A DNA stretch of 64,000 nucleotides from Clostridia bacterium. Lineage in GTDB: Bacteria > Bacillota > Clostridia > Oscillospirales > CAG-272. Below, piece by piece: positions 12,201-18,639 of the stretch; positions within the stretch are counted from its first letter, which is position 1, and each line of letters starts with the position of its first letter. The notes under the pieces were generated by a model that had not been told where the DNA came from, did no database searches, and saw only the letters and a program-made list of their open reading frames with translations. Location: the NCBI GenBank assembly GCA_017461475.1, contig JAFTXX010000016.1, positions 1 to 64,000 on the forward strand, written 5' to 3'. The translations under genes and the position numbers were made by a program.

Positions 12201-12404
12201 ATGTCCGCGACCTTCAACACTCTCGTAAGTGAGGTTTCTACCGCCTACGGCTTTTCCGTGATAATCATTTCCCGAATAGTCGGTAAGATTACCAAAATCA
12301 AATGTGTAATATGCTACAGGCATCTTATCTGTTGCGCTTGCAAAAATACAGAGAGCCATTAACGATGCTACTAAACATACTACTGATAAAACCTTCTTTA
12401 GCAT
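6279..12404 (-). CDS. Secreted GH2-family glycosidase with LamG, PA14, GLUG and C-terminal dockerin domains
   Basis: A 2041-residue cellulosome-type enzyme. Start chosen at 12404: TAGGAG lies 10 bases upstream, whereas the ATG at 12413 is only one base from it. Order of parts: signal peptide 1-25; LamG/concanavalin-like domain about 30-240; PA14 domain about 275-420 (ATRWTGRIVAPESGYYTFSS, YIDGEMVLDWW); TIG-like domain 435-525; GH2 sugar-binding and Ig-like domains 540-830; GH2 TIM barrel 840-1130. Predicted acid/base is Glu about 958 in LFNETWG and nucleophile Glu about 1058 in NSEFGG. A beta-rich region follows, then GLUG repeats (GGFIGKT, GGFVGHA, GGLVGRF, GGIVGLF) at about 1550-1900, then a dockerin at 1990-2041 with two calcium loops (DIDGDRSTTIKDVL and DLNGDGKISLIDVL). 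GH2 members are beta-galactosidases, beta-mannosidases or beta-glucuronidases; which applies is not resolved. First gene of a leftward operon under the AraC regulator at 12537. Confidence 0.88.
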   Translation of the reverse strand: MLKKVLSVVCLVASLMALCIFASATDKMPVAYYTFDFGNLTDYSGNDYHGKAVGGRNLTYESVEGRGHVLELNNKGLKRDTNASGFQIPTDGLTNAESFTLVMDMYVETDGGNQVWFDLSRGKSATDTRHYLVGLLAISSYGMNSEIYSVEVDAAKTRIYNNYTFDKAGEWAQIAYVNDGGAASIYLNGTLVASGDHAKTVKDMLTVDGTTLTIGMATYWNDLSLDAKLDNVAVYDYALTTEELSSPTVPETPVPDGPITPNEPIGDVYFPELGANGLVADYYLLNEDDLSFGEYKSTYIEKNINYPDASKLIAERAGAVNNVATRWTGRIVAPESGYYTFSSYSDNGIKMYIDGEMVLDWWVTQWDVEQISEEIYLEEGVPHEFTFEWMECSGGAHVILRWENDSRVIKTPIPASAFYLPEDSGVPVITEIDASAANLDMNKGTVSGNITIKGENLGNAEKFELVYRNGASASTPLYFSVLSVSDDTATLALPSGVAAGLYHIKPHYNAIFSHSDDSFVVTAVEGEQSRAEHPDPSWQRETFINLNGWWDFAFDADEVGIDEKWYLGEKEYDYKINVPFGWESALSGITATDYRGQAWYNREFTLDSAWLADGKSVNIHFGAVDAKCIVYVNGTEVCSHDGGYTPFEADITEYVSAGENTVTVWVEDKASYGDDSYVALIGKQGHNAPCGYTHTSGIWQTVYLESRSETYLDFAHANSNYKDGSVQFDLSVISDAAQDLTVEFDFESKIWDEEKSADIATGSEFTYSQSITLAAGENAIEIPAIVIENAKLWSDRVPNLYYGTVTLKDASGNVIDSVSTYFGLRQVYTDIYDGRDYEYIFLNGSPIFLAGLLDQGYWREGIYTAPDEAALKYDIAKMKEYGFNMIRKHLKIEDPLQYYWCDKLGMFVWQDMPHATAMNATAEGGEAPGRVLYENTLMDLLKRDYNKPSVMAIMLFNETWGITHTAPVASDGLTTIDWIESLYYKVKEYNSGLLVEDMSPLHNDHIQPTDLNTYHMYPVTYSAAKTIVERYANNAYEGSTHNFYEGYAQEKEPLLNSEFGGVGVSSGDRDVSLCFKYQTDLMRMNQRFNGYVYTEPYDIEYERNGLLTYDRREKLFPYDEIAFGGDMTIADLNQPNHVGVYAEPAKVCNAGAVYSADAIASNWSGNIYENAVLRWRFDATDVYGNNFTTGIGGEQEITYAPYTAEHYTISFTLPDKTCVGTFTVWIEENGEKLAKNFVNVIVDGESANKVGYIGENSVALRTDGGEFEGTGELALTYTLPETFDISTLTSIRLLVEASSVKKNSITNGVSNASTSQTVVGGERPSDMTVYINGIEIDTVYIPDNPRDVRGTLTFNYSAERNSSAEDFGYLVDIVVTADKIDAVRSAITSDGTIKVTYSVETDAENQNGIRLYNDDQGRYALKPTVILNPTELDENNPESSNYRVGATLSDGDSISLRGGAVTVSLSDGVLSLGDVKTTVGDGEHIVSVRVFDTHYQVYADNNPVPVIDMYLDTAYTSNAVITTGEDLTVAPETYEESYETPAIKIDTAEKLIALMNDPDAWGEKYELTETIDLTGLAQTPIGNDTTPFTGTINGNGNTIKGLTLSGAGNVGFFGVAGDCTIKNLTLEGTLTSTGDNAGGFIGKTVGDAVIDGCVNKVVVSGTNNVGGFVGHAPENVDASLAITNSTNEVRVTGSGARVGGFVGFAKSTLAAKNFVFDACINKGNITGAQMVGGLVGRFETGAGNTGVAHKFTDSANYGNIETTSANYTGGIVGLFSFNSGDTSSYVFENLYNQGNITSKAKYNGGIVGYFRSYIDKVGGFYNCMNMGTVYSSITGNAYCGGIIGVGNDFTATATYEIKNMYNAGSVSSADGLLVGAIAGTYHKVSGTITPETCYYLDIGETYSYSVNETKVTTDIYASAETFVGFTTDYWVFTSKGPELKTFHVHTEEIIPAVEPTYTSVGYTEGKKCSVCGEILVAQEEIPMLEGDVPGDIDGDRSTTIKDVLMLIRIVVNKQSIENGDLNGDGKISLIDVLKVMKLVTK

Positions 12405-12453
12405 AACAAACATACTCCTAATATGAATTTTAATTTTTTCTTCGGCATAGATG

Positions 12454-12482
12454 TTGCATTTTAATGCTAACTATAGTATACT
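12454..12482 (+). promoter_or_regulatory. Promoter of the AraC-type regulator gene at 12537
   Basis: TTGCAT (12454-12459), 17 bases, then TATACT (12477-12482). It lies 55 bases before the ATG and overlaps the divergent operon promoter. Confidence 0.6.
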
Positions 12483-12503
12483 ATTCAAAAAAACGCCATT
12501 CAA
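12475..12503 (-). promoter_or_regulatory. Promoter of the leftward GH2-GtaA-GH43 operon
   Basis: On the minus strand TTGAAT (12498-12503), a 17-base spacer and TATACT (12475-12480) form a sigma-A type promoter about 70 bases before the GH2 start. Its -10 box shares the palindrome AGTATACT with the -10 box of the divergent AraC promoter, so the two promoters should compete for polymerase. Confidence 0.6.
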
Positions 12504-12536
12504 TAAGGATTTTAAGCGAAAAAGTGAGGAATACAA

Positions 12537-13358
12537 ATGAATAGCAGAAGCACCACCCAGGAGGACAGGCGATATTTTATAAATGCATCCGATTTTCCCC
12601 TTGGAGCTTTATGGATAGGCCAATCATATTGCTCAAATAAATACCGCATGATTCGCAAGAGGAGCACTGCCACTGTTGTCATGTACATAGCCGAAGGAGA
12701 AGGATATGTCGTTAAAAACGGCAAATCACACCTTGTGACATCAGATACAATATGTATTTTTTATGCAAATGAGGCGCACCATTATTATGCCTCACAGCAA
12801 AGTCCTTGGACAATAATTTGGATGAATCTGTCCGGCGAACTTGCGAATACATTAGCAAAAGCGTATGGCATATCCAATGAATTTGCATTTGAGGGAAAAG
12901 GGTTAAAATATATTTTTGATAATATCGCAGCACTCGTTTATGACGATGAAATCACAAACTTCGACTGTCAAAAAACAATTGCTTCATCTTATATTAAACT
13001 TTTAATGGAACTGCGAAACAAAGTTCATGAAAAGAACCACCATCCTAATGCTGTTAAAATAAAAAAATTCCTTGATGAAAACACTCATCGTCTCGTTGGG
13101 AATGAAGAACTTGCACACTTAGTTTTTCATTCCTCCGACTACTGTATAAAACTGTTCAAAAAAGAATACGGCTCTACCCCTTATGATTACCAACTTAAGC
13201 AAAAGATGGATATTGCTTGCAAAATGTTACAACAGACAGATACAGCAGTTTTTGAAATTGCGTCCTCGCTTGGTTATAATGATGCCCAATATTTTTCGGG
13301 GCTCTTCAAAAACAAGTGCGGCATAACTCCCGGTGCCTACCGCAAAAAATATAAATAA
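12537..13358 (+). CDS. AraC/XylS-family transcriptional regulator of the GH2-GtaA-GH43 operon
   Basis: A 273-residue DNA-binding regulator. The N-terminal ~150 residues form a cupin-type sensing domain (VVMYIAEGEGYVVKNGKSH, then HHYYASQQSPWTIIWMNL). Residues about 175-270 hold two helix-turn-helix motifs: NEELAHLVFHSSDYCIKLFKKEYGS and the conserved second one with FEIASSLGYNDAQYFSGLFK followed by GITPGAYRKKY. Start supported by GAGG 7 bases upstream. It is transcribed away from the glycosidase operon with overlapping promoters, the usual layout for a sugar-responsive local activator; the inducing sugar is unknown. A strong hairpin follows 76 bases downstream. Confidence 0.88.
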   Translation: MNSRSTTQEDRRYFINASDFPLGALWIGQSYCSNKYRMIRKRSTATVVMYIAEGEGYVVKNGKSHLVTSDTICIFYANEAHHYYASQQSPWTIIWMNLSGELANTLAKAYGISNEFAFEGKGLKYIFDNIAALVYDDEITNFDCQKTIASSYIKLLMELRNKVHEKNHHPNAVKIKKFLDENTHRLVGNEELAHLVFHSSDYCIKLFKKEYGSTPYDYQLKQKMDIACKMLQQTDTAVFEIASSLGYNDAQYFSGLFKNKCGITPGAYRKKYK

Positions 13359-13434
13359 ATGATATCGCATTTATTATTTGAGGTTATACAATAGAAAAAA
13401 GTCTCGAAAACGCAAAAAAAGACTTGAAAACGTG

Positions 13435-13484
13435 AAAACACCATCGAAATCTGAACCCCTATGGTTTGGACTCGATGGTGTTTT
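13435..13484. terminator. Strong terminator hairpin after the AraC gene
   Basis: AAAACACCATCGA (13435-13447) pairs perfectly with TCGATGGTGTTTT (13472-13484) over a 24-base loop; T tracts flank it on both strands. Confidence 0.75.
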
Positions 13485-13505
13485 TGTTGTAAACCCTTTA
13501 TTTAT

Positions 13506-13534
13506 GCGGCTTTTCAAGGCCGCTTTTTCTTTTT
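13506..13534 (+). terminator. Second short terminator hairpin
   Basis: GCGGC (13506-13510) pairs with GCCGC (13519-13523) across eight bases, followed by TTTTTCTTTTT. It lies between the first hairpin and the IS element. Confidence 0.5.
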
Positions 13535-13558
13535 GCCATTTGTACTAAAAACAGAAAA

Positions 13559-14881
13559 AGCATAGATTTCACAAAGAAAAAATTTAAAATATGCCTTTTC
13601 GAACCCCTCAGTCTATTCACATATATTTCAAGACTCCTCTATTTTCAAGACATATTCTTCTTCCTTTTGTAGCGGTGTCTTGTAAAGCAGCTTTCGATGT
13701 GGACGCTTGGTGTTGGAAAATAATATGTACTTGTCCACCGCATTACGAAAATCCAACTCTGAACGATACTTTGTCCGATATAGTTCCTCCCGTTTCATCG
13801 AGGCGAAGAAAGTTTCCATCACGGAATTATCATAAGGAACATACGCACGTGAAAAAGAATGCGTAATGTTAAGCGACCGAATATAGTCATGCATCGTTTT
13901 GGAACGATAGTTGCAACCGCGGTCAGTATGAAAGATCAGACTTGAATCCGGTTGCCGCAATTCATAGGCTTTCTTGAAAGTTGATTTCACAAGCTGCGTA
14001 CTGTTTGTCTTTCCGACCTTATAGGCAATCACCATTCTAGAAAACAAGTCAATGATTGCGCAAATATAATATGAGTTATCACCATACTTAAAATATGTAA
14101 CATCGCTGACCCACACCTCATTAGGCTTACTTACATCGAATTCTTGATTAAGATAGTTTTTATATTTGCGGCACTCGTCATCGTATAGTTTCTTAGCCGA
14201 TTGCCGTATGCTGACCAATCCCATATCACGCATAAGCGTGCGTACCATTTTTTCACTGACCTTGATTCCTTCGTTTTCCATAACAGCTACAATCTTACCG
14301 GCTCCAAAAATTTGATTGCTTTCGTCATAGATTTCCTGTATACGAATCCGAAATTCCTCACGCCGTTTGGAGTACCATGTATTGTCTTTCTTATTTCGTA
14401 AAACATGGTTATAAAATGTTCCTCTTGGAATACCAAATGCATCACAGATCATACGAACACTGTATCTTCCATGAAACTGTTCGGCTATATATAGCCGCTG
14501 CTTCAAAGGCGCACTCGGTGTGCATTTCGCTGATTTCAAGATTTCGATAATTCCCTCCAAGCGTGCGACTTTGTTTTCAAGAAAACGAAAATTGCGGACG
14601 CTGACAACACCTTGTTGAGATGCACTTCGTTCCTTCTGATAAGCACGCAACCAACTGTAAAAAGTGCTTTTCGGTATACCGGTATCAGCGAGTATACTCG
14701 CTGATGATTCGCCGTCTGAGATATAACGGTCTATTATCGCTTGTTTTTGCTCTGCTGAATATATATTTTTCATACCATCAACTCCTTCATAGCAATTGTA
14801 ACATGAAAATTTTGCAATAGAATTGCAACGGAGAGAGAAACATGATAAGATAGATACTTTTTCTTTGACATTATCTATGCT
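13559..14881 (-). mobile_element. IS3-family insertion sequence, ~1.32 kb, imperfect terminal inverted repeats
   Basis: The proposed ends are AGCATAGATTTCACAAAG at 13559 and, inverted, AGCATAGATAATGTCAAAG reading back from 14881. The 26-base ends match in AGCATAGAT and CAAAGAAAAA. They enclose one transposase gene, and ~1.3 kb is a normal IS3 size. The ends do not start with the usual TG and I see no clear target duplication, so the exact boundaries are tentative. Confidence 0.55.
13628..14773 (-). CDS. IS3-family transposase, OrfA and OrfB in one frame
   Basis: A 381-residue transposase. Start at 14773 chosen because GGAG lies 8 bases upstream of MKNIYSAEQKQ; the longer frame to 14902 lacks a ribosome site. 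Residues 1-60 form the OrfA-type helix-turn-helix (ILADTGIPKSTFYSWLRAYQ), 65-85 a leucine-rich helix, then HTH_21 and the rve/integrase core. Catalytic acids: Asp about 221 (VWVSDVTYF), Asp about 281 (FHTDRGC) and Glu about 318 (NSVMETFFASMKREE). Most IS3 elements need a -1 frameshift to join OrfA and OrfB; here the frame is continuous. It cuts and pastes or copies the element and appears intact. Confidence 0.9.
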   Translation of the reverse strand: MKNIYSAEQKQAIIDRYISDGESSASILADTGIPKSTFYSWLRAYQKERSASQQGVVSVRNFRFLENKVARLEGIIEILKSAKCTPSAPLKQRLYIAEQFHGRYSVRMICDAFGIPRGTFYNHVLRNKKDNTWYSKRREEFRIRIQEIYDESNQIFGAGKIVAVMENEGIKVSEKMVRTLMRDMGLVSIRQSAKKLYDDECRKYKNYLNQEFDVSKPNEVWVSDVTYFKYGDNSYYICAIIDLFSRMVIAYKVGKTNSTQLVKSTFKKAYELRQPDSSLIFHTDRGCNYRSKTMHDYIRSLNITHSFSRAYVPYDNSVMETFFASMKREELYRTKYRSELDFRNAVDKYILFSNTKRPHRKLLYKTPLQKEEEYVLKIEES

Positions 14882-15032
14882 CCTATTGTTATTTATTTGC
14901 ATTAATACTACATCAAAAATATCAAAGCCATAATTTTTAGCAACAACAATAGCAGTGAAAAAAGATTGAAAAATGTGTCATAATATGTTTCCACTCGCCA
15001 ATATGATCAATATGATGGAATTTGTTTTAATG

Positions 15033-15061
15033 TTGACATAGTACAATTTTTTTGTTATAAT
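15033..15061 (+). promoter_or_regulatory. Consensus promoter of the defence-type gene cluster
   Basis: TTGACA (15033-15038), exactly 17 bases, TATAAT (15056-15061): a perfect sigma-A promoter 39 bases before the XRE gene. It lies outside the IS element and could drive XRE and the downstream genes. Confidence 0.85.
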
Positions 15062-15079
15062 GTTATGTGTAATATAACA
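15061..15079 (+). promoter_or_regulatory. Palindrome between promoter and XRE start, likely autoregulatory operator
   Basis: TGTTAT-N7-ATAACA overlaps the last base of the -10 box and the expected transcription start. XRE regulators commonly bind such palindromes to repress their own operon; that role is an inference from position. Confidence 0.5.
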
Positions 15080-15099
15080 TATAATAAGGAGACAAAACA

Positions 15100-15483
15100 A
15101 TGCCAAAAAAGAACTTTGATAGCAAAAAGGAGCAAAAGCAACAATTGGGTGCGATGTTAGCTCTTTGCCGAGGCAAAAGAAGTTTACGCGAAATCGCCCG
15201 AGCAATTGAGCTCCCTGCCTCAAATCTCAGTTATATTGAAAAGGGTATTAATGCTCCTAGTCCAGAAGTATATGAGAAAATCATCTTAGAATTAGCACCT
15301 TCCGATGACAAGCGTCAAGAAATGGATGTTTTATATAGTTGCATTAGAGATTTGCCACCTCCTGATGTGTGCGAAATACTTGTTACTAACAACGAACTCA
15401 ACAATTCGCTGCGTTTGCTTGGGAACAAACATGTTTCTAATGATATGCTTATACAAATCAACAAGTTATTTGCATCGTTTTGA
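15100..15483 (+). CDS. XRE-type helix-turn-helix regulator
   Basis: A 127-residue protein. Residues about 18-70 form a lambda-repressor-like HTH (REIARAIELPASNLSYIEKG, then NAPSPEVYEKII). The C-terminal half (PPPDVCEILVTNNELNNSL) has no domain I recognise and may bind a partner. AAGGAG lies 8 bases before the ATG. First gene after a consensus promoter and only 15 bases before the four-domain PIN/GNAT gene, so the two are co-transcribed. In toxin-antitoxin and defence modules such a protein usually represses the operon, and some act as the antitoxin. Sequence is AT-rich like its downstream neighbours and unlike the core block at the right end of the window. Confidence 0.8.
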   Translation: MPKKNFDSKKEQKQQLGAMLALCRGKRSLREIARAIELPASNLSYIEKGINAPSPEVYEKIILELAPSDDKRQEMDVLYSCIRDLPPPDVCEILVTNNELNNSLRLLGNKHVSNDMLIQINKLFASF

Positions 15484-15498
15484 TAGGGGAGAAATAAT

Positions 15499-17361
15499 GT
15501 GAAGACATATTACTTAAAAATCAGAGACAAATTTATCGGTGAAATCAATGCCGGAAATAAAAAACATGAATACAGATTAGCCTCCCCGGAAAGAACGCAA
15601 GTTAAAGTGGGGGACACTCTGGTTTTGGTCTCTAATCAAAACAAATCCGTGTTTGTAAAAACTACTGTAAAAGGTATACGAATTTTTCCTGGTTGGAGAG
15701 AAGCTCTGGAAGATAATTGGCAACAAGATTTTCAAAACTTATATTCCACGATTGATGAAGCGTTGCGGGAATGCTATAAGTTTTATTCCAAAGATGAAGT
15801 CGACACTTACGGTATTATCGTTTATGAAATTGAGCCGCTTAAAACGGACATCTTACAATCCAGTATACTTATTGACACTAATATCATAATCAAAAGAGAA
15901 AGCAGCAACAATGCAACCTTCGAAATAGCCAGTTTGTTTAATTGGTTTGCAAAAAAAGGCTCTGAGATTTTCGTTCATAAGTGTTCCGAAGAGGAACTAT
16001 CTACTCACCGTGATGAAGCGGTCAAAACCAATATGCTGACAAAGCTGAGGTCATACAACACCTTGCCTACATTCACACATCAACCGGACGATTATTTTGA
16101 AGCAGTAATTTCTAAGTATCCGAAAGATCAAAACGGAATTATTGATAATACTCTGTTGCGCGAGGTGTATGATGGTAATGTCGGTATATTACTAACGGAT
16201 GATGCTCTTATTTTGAGAAAGGCGCAGGAATTATACATACGGGATAGAGTCCTTACATCAGCGGAACTCTTGTCATGGTTTGAAACCTGTGATCCCAAAA
16301 ACATTGAATATAAAATGTTGGCAGTTACATTAAACGAATTTGGCGATATAGACTTAAACTCTTCGTTTTTTGATACGTTGAGAGAGGATTACGAAGGGAT
16401 TGCTTTTGATAACTGGTTCAAGAAAAAAGCCCGTAATAAAGAAAAGGCTTATATATTCAAAAACGAATCTGGGCTGTTACAGGGCTTTTTATATCTTAAA
16501 GACGAGTATGAGACTGAACCCGACTATTTAAAAGTAACACCGCCACTTGCACCCAAGCGTAGAATGAAGGTAGGAACATTTAAAATTGAGCAAACAGGAT
16601 TCCGTCTCGGCGAGCGTTTCTTGAAAATAATTTTTGACAATGCAAGAAGCCGCAAGGTCGATGAAATTTATGTTACTCTGTTTGAAAATAAGCGCGATGA
16701 GGTCAAACGGTTGAAGTTGTTAATGGAAGAATGGGGATTCCGTAAACATGGATATAAGCCGAATGGTGAACTTGTTCTTGTAAAAACGATGGAAACATAC
16801 AATTCTAACGAAAGTCCCAAATTTAATTATCCACTTCTAAAATCTGCACCTGATTGTTATTTTCTGCCTATATATGCCCAGTATCATACAGACCTCTTTC
16901 CCGATATGATATTAAAAAATGAGGATATGCATCTGTATGAAGATAAAAAGGCTCATCGATATGCTTTGGAGAAAATTTATCTTTCTGGTTCTTATGACGC
17001 ATCTGCTAATCCGGGAGATCTGTTTGTCATATATCGAATAGCAGAAAGAGAGCCGAAAAAGTATACTTCAGTTATAACCGGAATCGCTATCATCGAAAGT
17101 ATAACAAAAACAAAAACGGCTGATGAATGTGTAGCTATATGTAAAAATCGCTCTGTATTCACCGAAGAAGAGATTAGGGAAATGCATAAGACTCGTCCGA
17201 TTGTTATTAAACTACTCGATTATATGCCTTTTACTACAAAAGTAACTTTGGATCAATTACGAGCAAACGGAATAGTGGGAAAAACCGCTGGTCCACGTCC
17301 CTTTAATCAGATATCCAAAGAACAATTCGAAATTATATACAGATTAGGAATGGAGGTATGA
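15499..17361 (+). CDS. ASCH/PUA-like, PIN, GNAT and ASCH/EVE-like four-domain fusion, candidate defence effector
   Basis: A 620-residue protein starting at GTG (GGGGAG 7 bases upstream). Four parts are visible. Residues 1-112: a PUA/ASCH-like fold (YYLKIRDKFIGEINAGNKKH, then VKVGDTLVLVS). Residues about 120-265: a PIN nuclease domain with the expected acids Asp126 (ILIDTN), Glu164-166 (CSEEEL), Asp216 (IIDNTLL) and Asp234/235 (LLTDDALILRKA). Residues about 290-430: a GNAT fold (QTGFRLGERFLKIIFDNAR, then LLMEEWGFRKHGY). Residues about 450-620: a second ASCH/EVE-like domain (GDLFVIYRIA, VFTEEEIREMHKTRP). PIN domains cut RNA; GNAT domains acetylate small molecules, tRNA-bound amino acids or proteins; EVE/ASCH domains bind RNA or modified bases. 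The combination suggests a toxin or antiviral effector. It overlaps the next gene. I know no named system with this exact order. Confidence 0.75.
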   Translation: MKTYYLKIRDKFIGEINAGNKKHEYRLASPERTQVKVGDTLVLVSNQNKSVFVKTTVKGIRIFPGWREALEDNWQQDFQNLYSTIDEALRECYKFYSKDEVDTYGIIVYEIEPLKTDILQSSILIDTNIIIKRESSNNATFEIASLFNWFAKKGSEIFVHKCSEEELSTHRDEAVKTNMLTKLRSYNTLPTFTHQPDDYFEAVISKYPKDQNGIIDNTLLREVYDGNVGILLTDDALILRKAQELYIRDRVLTSAELLSWFETCDPKNIEYKMLAVTLNEFGDIDLNSSFFDTLREDYEGIAFDNWFKKKARNKEKAYIFKNESGLLQGFLYLKDEYETEPDYLKVTPPLAPKRRMKVGTFKIEQTGFRLGERFLKIIFDNARSRKVDEIYVTLFENKRDEVKRLKLLMEEWGFRKHGYKPNGELVLVKTMETYNSNESPKFNYPLLKSAPDCYFLPIYAQYHTDLFPDMILKNEDMHLYEDKKAHRYALEKIYLSGSYDASANPGDLFVIYRIAEREPKKYTSVITGIAIIESITKTKTADECVAICKNRSVFTEEEIREMHKTRPIVIKLLDYMPFTTKVTLDQLRANGIVGKTAGPRPFNQISKEQFEIIYRLGMEV

Positions 17362-17366
17362 GTGTA

Positions 17367-17738
17367 ATGAAAAGAAAAATACTTATATCCATAAATCCCG
17401 AACATGTTCAAAACATCATTGCGGGGATAAAGAAATATGAGTATCGCAAAATCGCTGCTAAACAAGATATCTCATCTATAATATTTTATGAAACGACACC
17501 CGTCAAACGAATTGTAGCAGAAGCTGAAATTGTTGATGTATTAGAACTGCCTCCCGAGGAACTTTGGGAACAGACCAAAAACGAATCGGGCATTAGTAAA
17601 GCATTCTTTGACAGATATTTCAACAACAGAACGGTAGCATTTGCATATAAATTAGGTGCTGTCAAAGTATATGATACGCCAAGAACATTAATGGATTACG
17701 GCATTAAAGCAGCTCCGCAATCATTTGTATATGTTTGA
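17367..17738 (+). CDS. Small ASCH/PUA-like domain protein
   Basis: A 123-residue protein that is a single ASCH-like domain: KRKILISINPEHVQNIIAGI, then KKYEYRK, and a beta strand with FYETTPVKRIVAEAEI. The opening matches the pattern of the N-terminal domain of the preceding protein (LKIRDKFIGEINAGNKKHEYR). Start chosen at 17367, where GGAGG lies 10 bases upstream; the ATG at 17358 is one base from that site, though it overlaps the previous stop as ATGA. ASCH domains bind nucleic acid, and one stand-alone member is known to hydrolyse a modified nucleoside. Here it may be an accessory or antitoxin-like partner of the fusion protein. Confidence 0.7.
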   Translation: MKRKILISINPEHVQNIIAGIKKYEYRKIAAKQDISSIIFYETTPVKRIVAEAEIVDVLELPPEELWEQTKNESGISKAFFDRYFNNRTVAFAYKLGAVKVYDTPRTLMDYGIKAAPQSFVYV

Positions 17739-17740
17739 TT

Positions 17741-18556
17741 ATGAGATGTATTTTCTGTGAAAATGATTCTTCGTCATCAAAAAGTGTAGAACATATTGTC
17801 CCGGCATCGTTCGGCAATTCTATTTCAATTTTACCCAAAGGTGTCGTATGCGACAAATGCAATAATTATTTTGCGCGTAAAATTGAATCACCATTTCTTA
17901 ATTCAGAAGCGGTTCTTCAATTAAGACAAGAACTCGAGATAAATAATAGAGATGGAAAAGTGGTAAATAGATTTGCTGACTTGCCAACTAAAAACATAAT
18001 GCAAATTTCTCAAGATTTACATCTTGTTATGTCGCACGAAGACAAAACGGCGGAAGAAGTAGAACAAGCTGTATTTAAATATCAAAAATATCTCAAAAGA
18101 ACAGATGAATTACTCACCAAACCCGATTATAATTTATCCCGACTTTTAGCCAAAATGGCTGTGGAGGCTTTTGTATATAAATGCCTTGATGATATTAATG
18201 TAATCGATTATATTATTGAAGATGAGGCATTTAAAAAAATTCGGAAATATGTTCGTTATGGCGGAAATTATATTTGGGAGTACAATGCTCGGAGAATTTA
18301 CGCACGCAATGAAGCGTATCACGGCGATATTACAACTCACATCAATTATGAATTTGATTTTCTATTTACTTCTCAAGGAAAGGCATATTTTATAATTGTT
18401 ATGTATGGCATCGAATATGTTATCAATATTATTGATAATACCATATCGGATTATGCCGAATGGCTAAAAGATAATTACTATGTAAGCCCATTATATATAT
18501 CGCATGAACAACGAAAAAAAGAATTTGAAGGGTATATTCACTTTTTCGCAAAGTAA
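17741..18556 (+). CDS. HNH endonuclease domain protein
   Basis: A 271-residue protein. The first 50 residues form a zinc-bound HNH_5-type fold: MRCIFCEN, then SVEHIVPASFGN (the EH pair) and CDKCNNYFARKIE. The rest is mainly helical with an aromatic C-terminal beta region (YGGNYIWEYNARRIYARNE) and no family I recognise. Start taken as the ATG at 17741; a TTG two codons earlier is possible. No clear ribosome site is present and the frame begins three bases after the ASCH stop, so translational coupling is likely. HNH proteins nick or cut DNA; in this setting a role in attacking invading DNA is plausible but unproven. Confidence 0.75.
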   Translation: MRCIFCENDSSSSKSVEHIVPASFGNSISILPKGVVCDKCNNYFARKIESPFLNSEAVLQLRQELEINNRDGKVVNRFADLPTKNIMQISQDLHLVMSHEDKTAEEVEQAVFKYQKYLKRTDELLTKPDYNLSRLLAKMAVEAFVYKCLDDINVIDYIIEDEAFKKIRKYVRYGGNYIWEYNARRIYARNEAYHGDITTHINYEFDFLFTSQGKAYFIIVMYGIEYVINIIDNTISDYAEWLKDNYYVSPLYISHEQRKKEFEGYIHFFAK

Positions 18557-18639
18557 AAAGGACTATGTATTAGGATTAAAGCCAGATTTCATGCGACTAC
18601 AGTAGAATTTGAAATTTTATTAAAATGGAGGAATATATT

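Noticed and set aside
10806..12362. 518-codon open frame on the plus strand
   Set aside because: Antisense to the GH2 dockerin gene; the product is Cys/Ile/Arg-rich without domains, and there is no promoter or ribosome site. It is a by-product of codon bias on the other strand.
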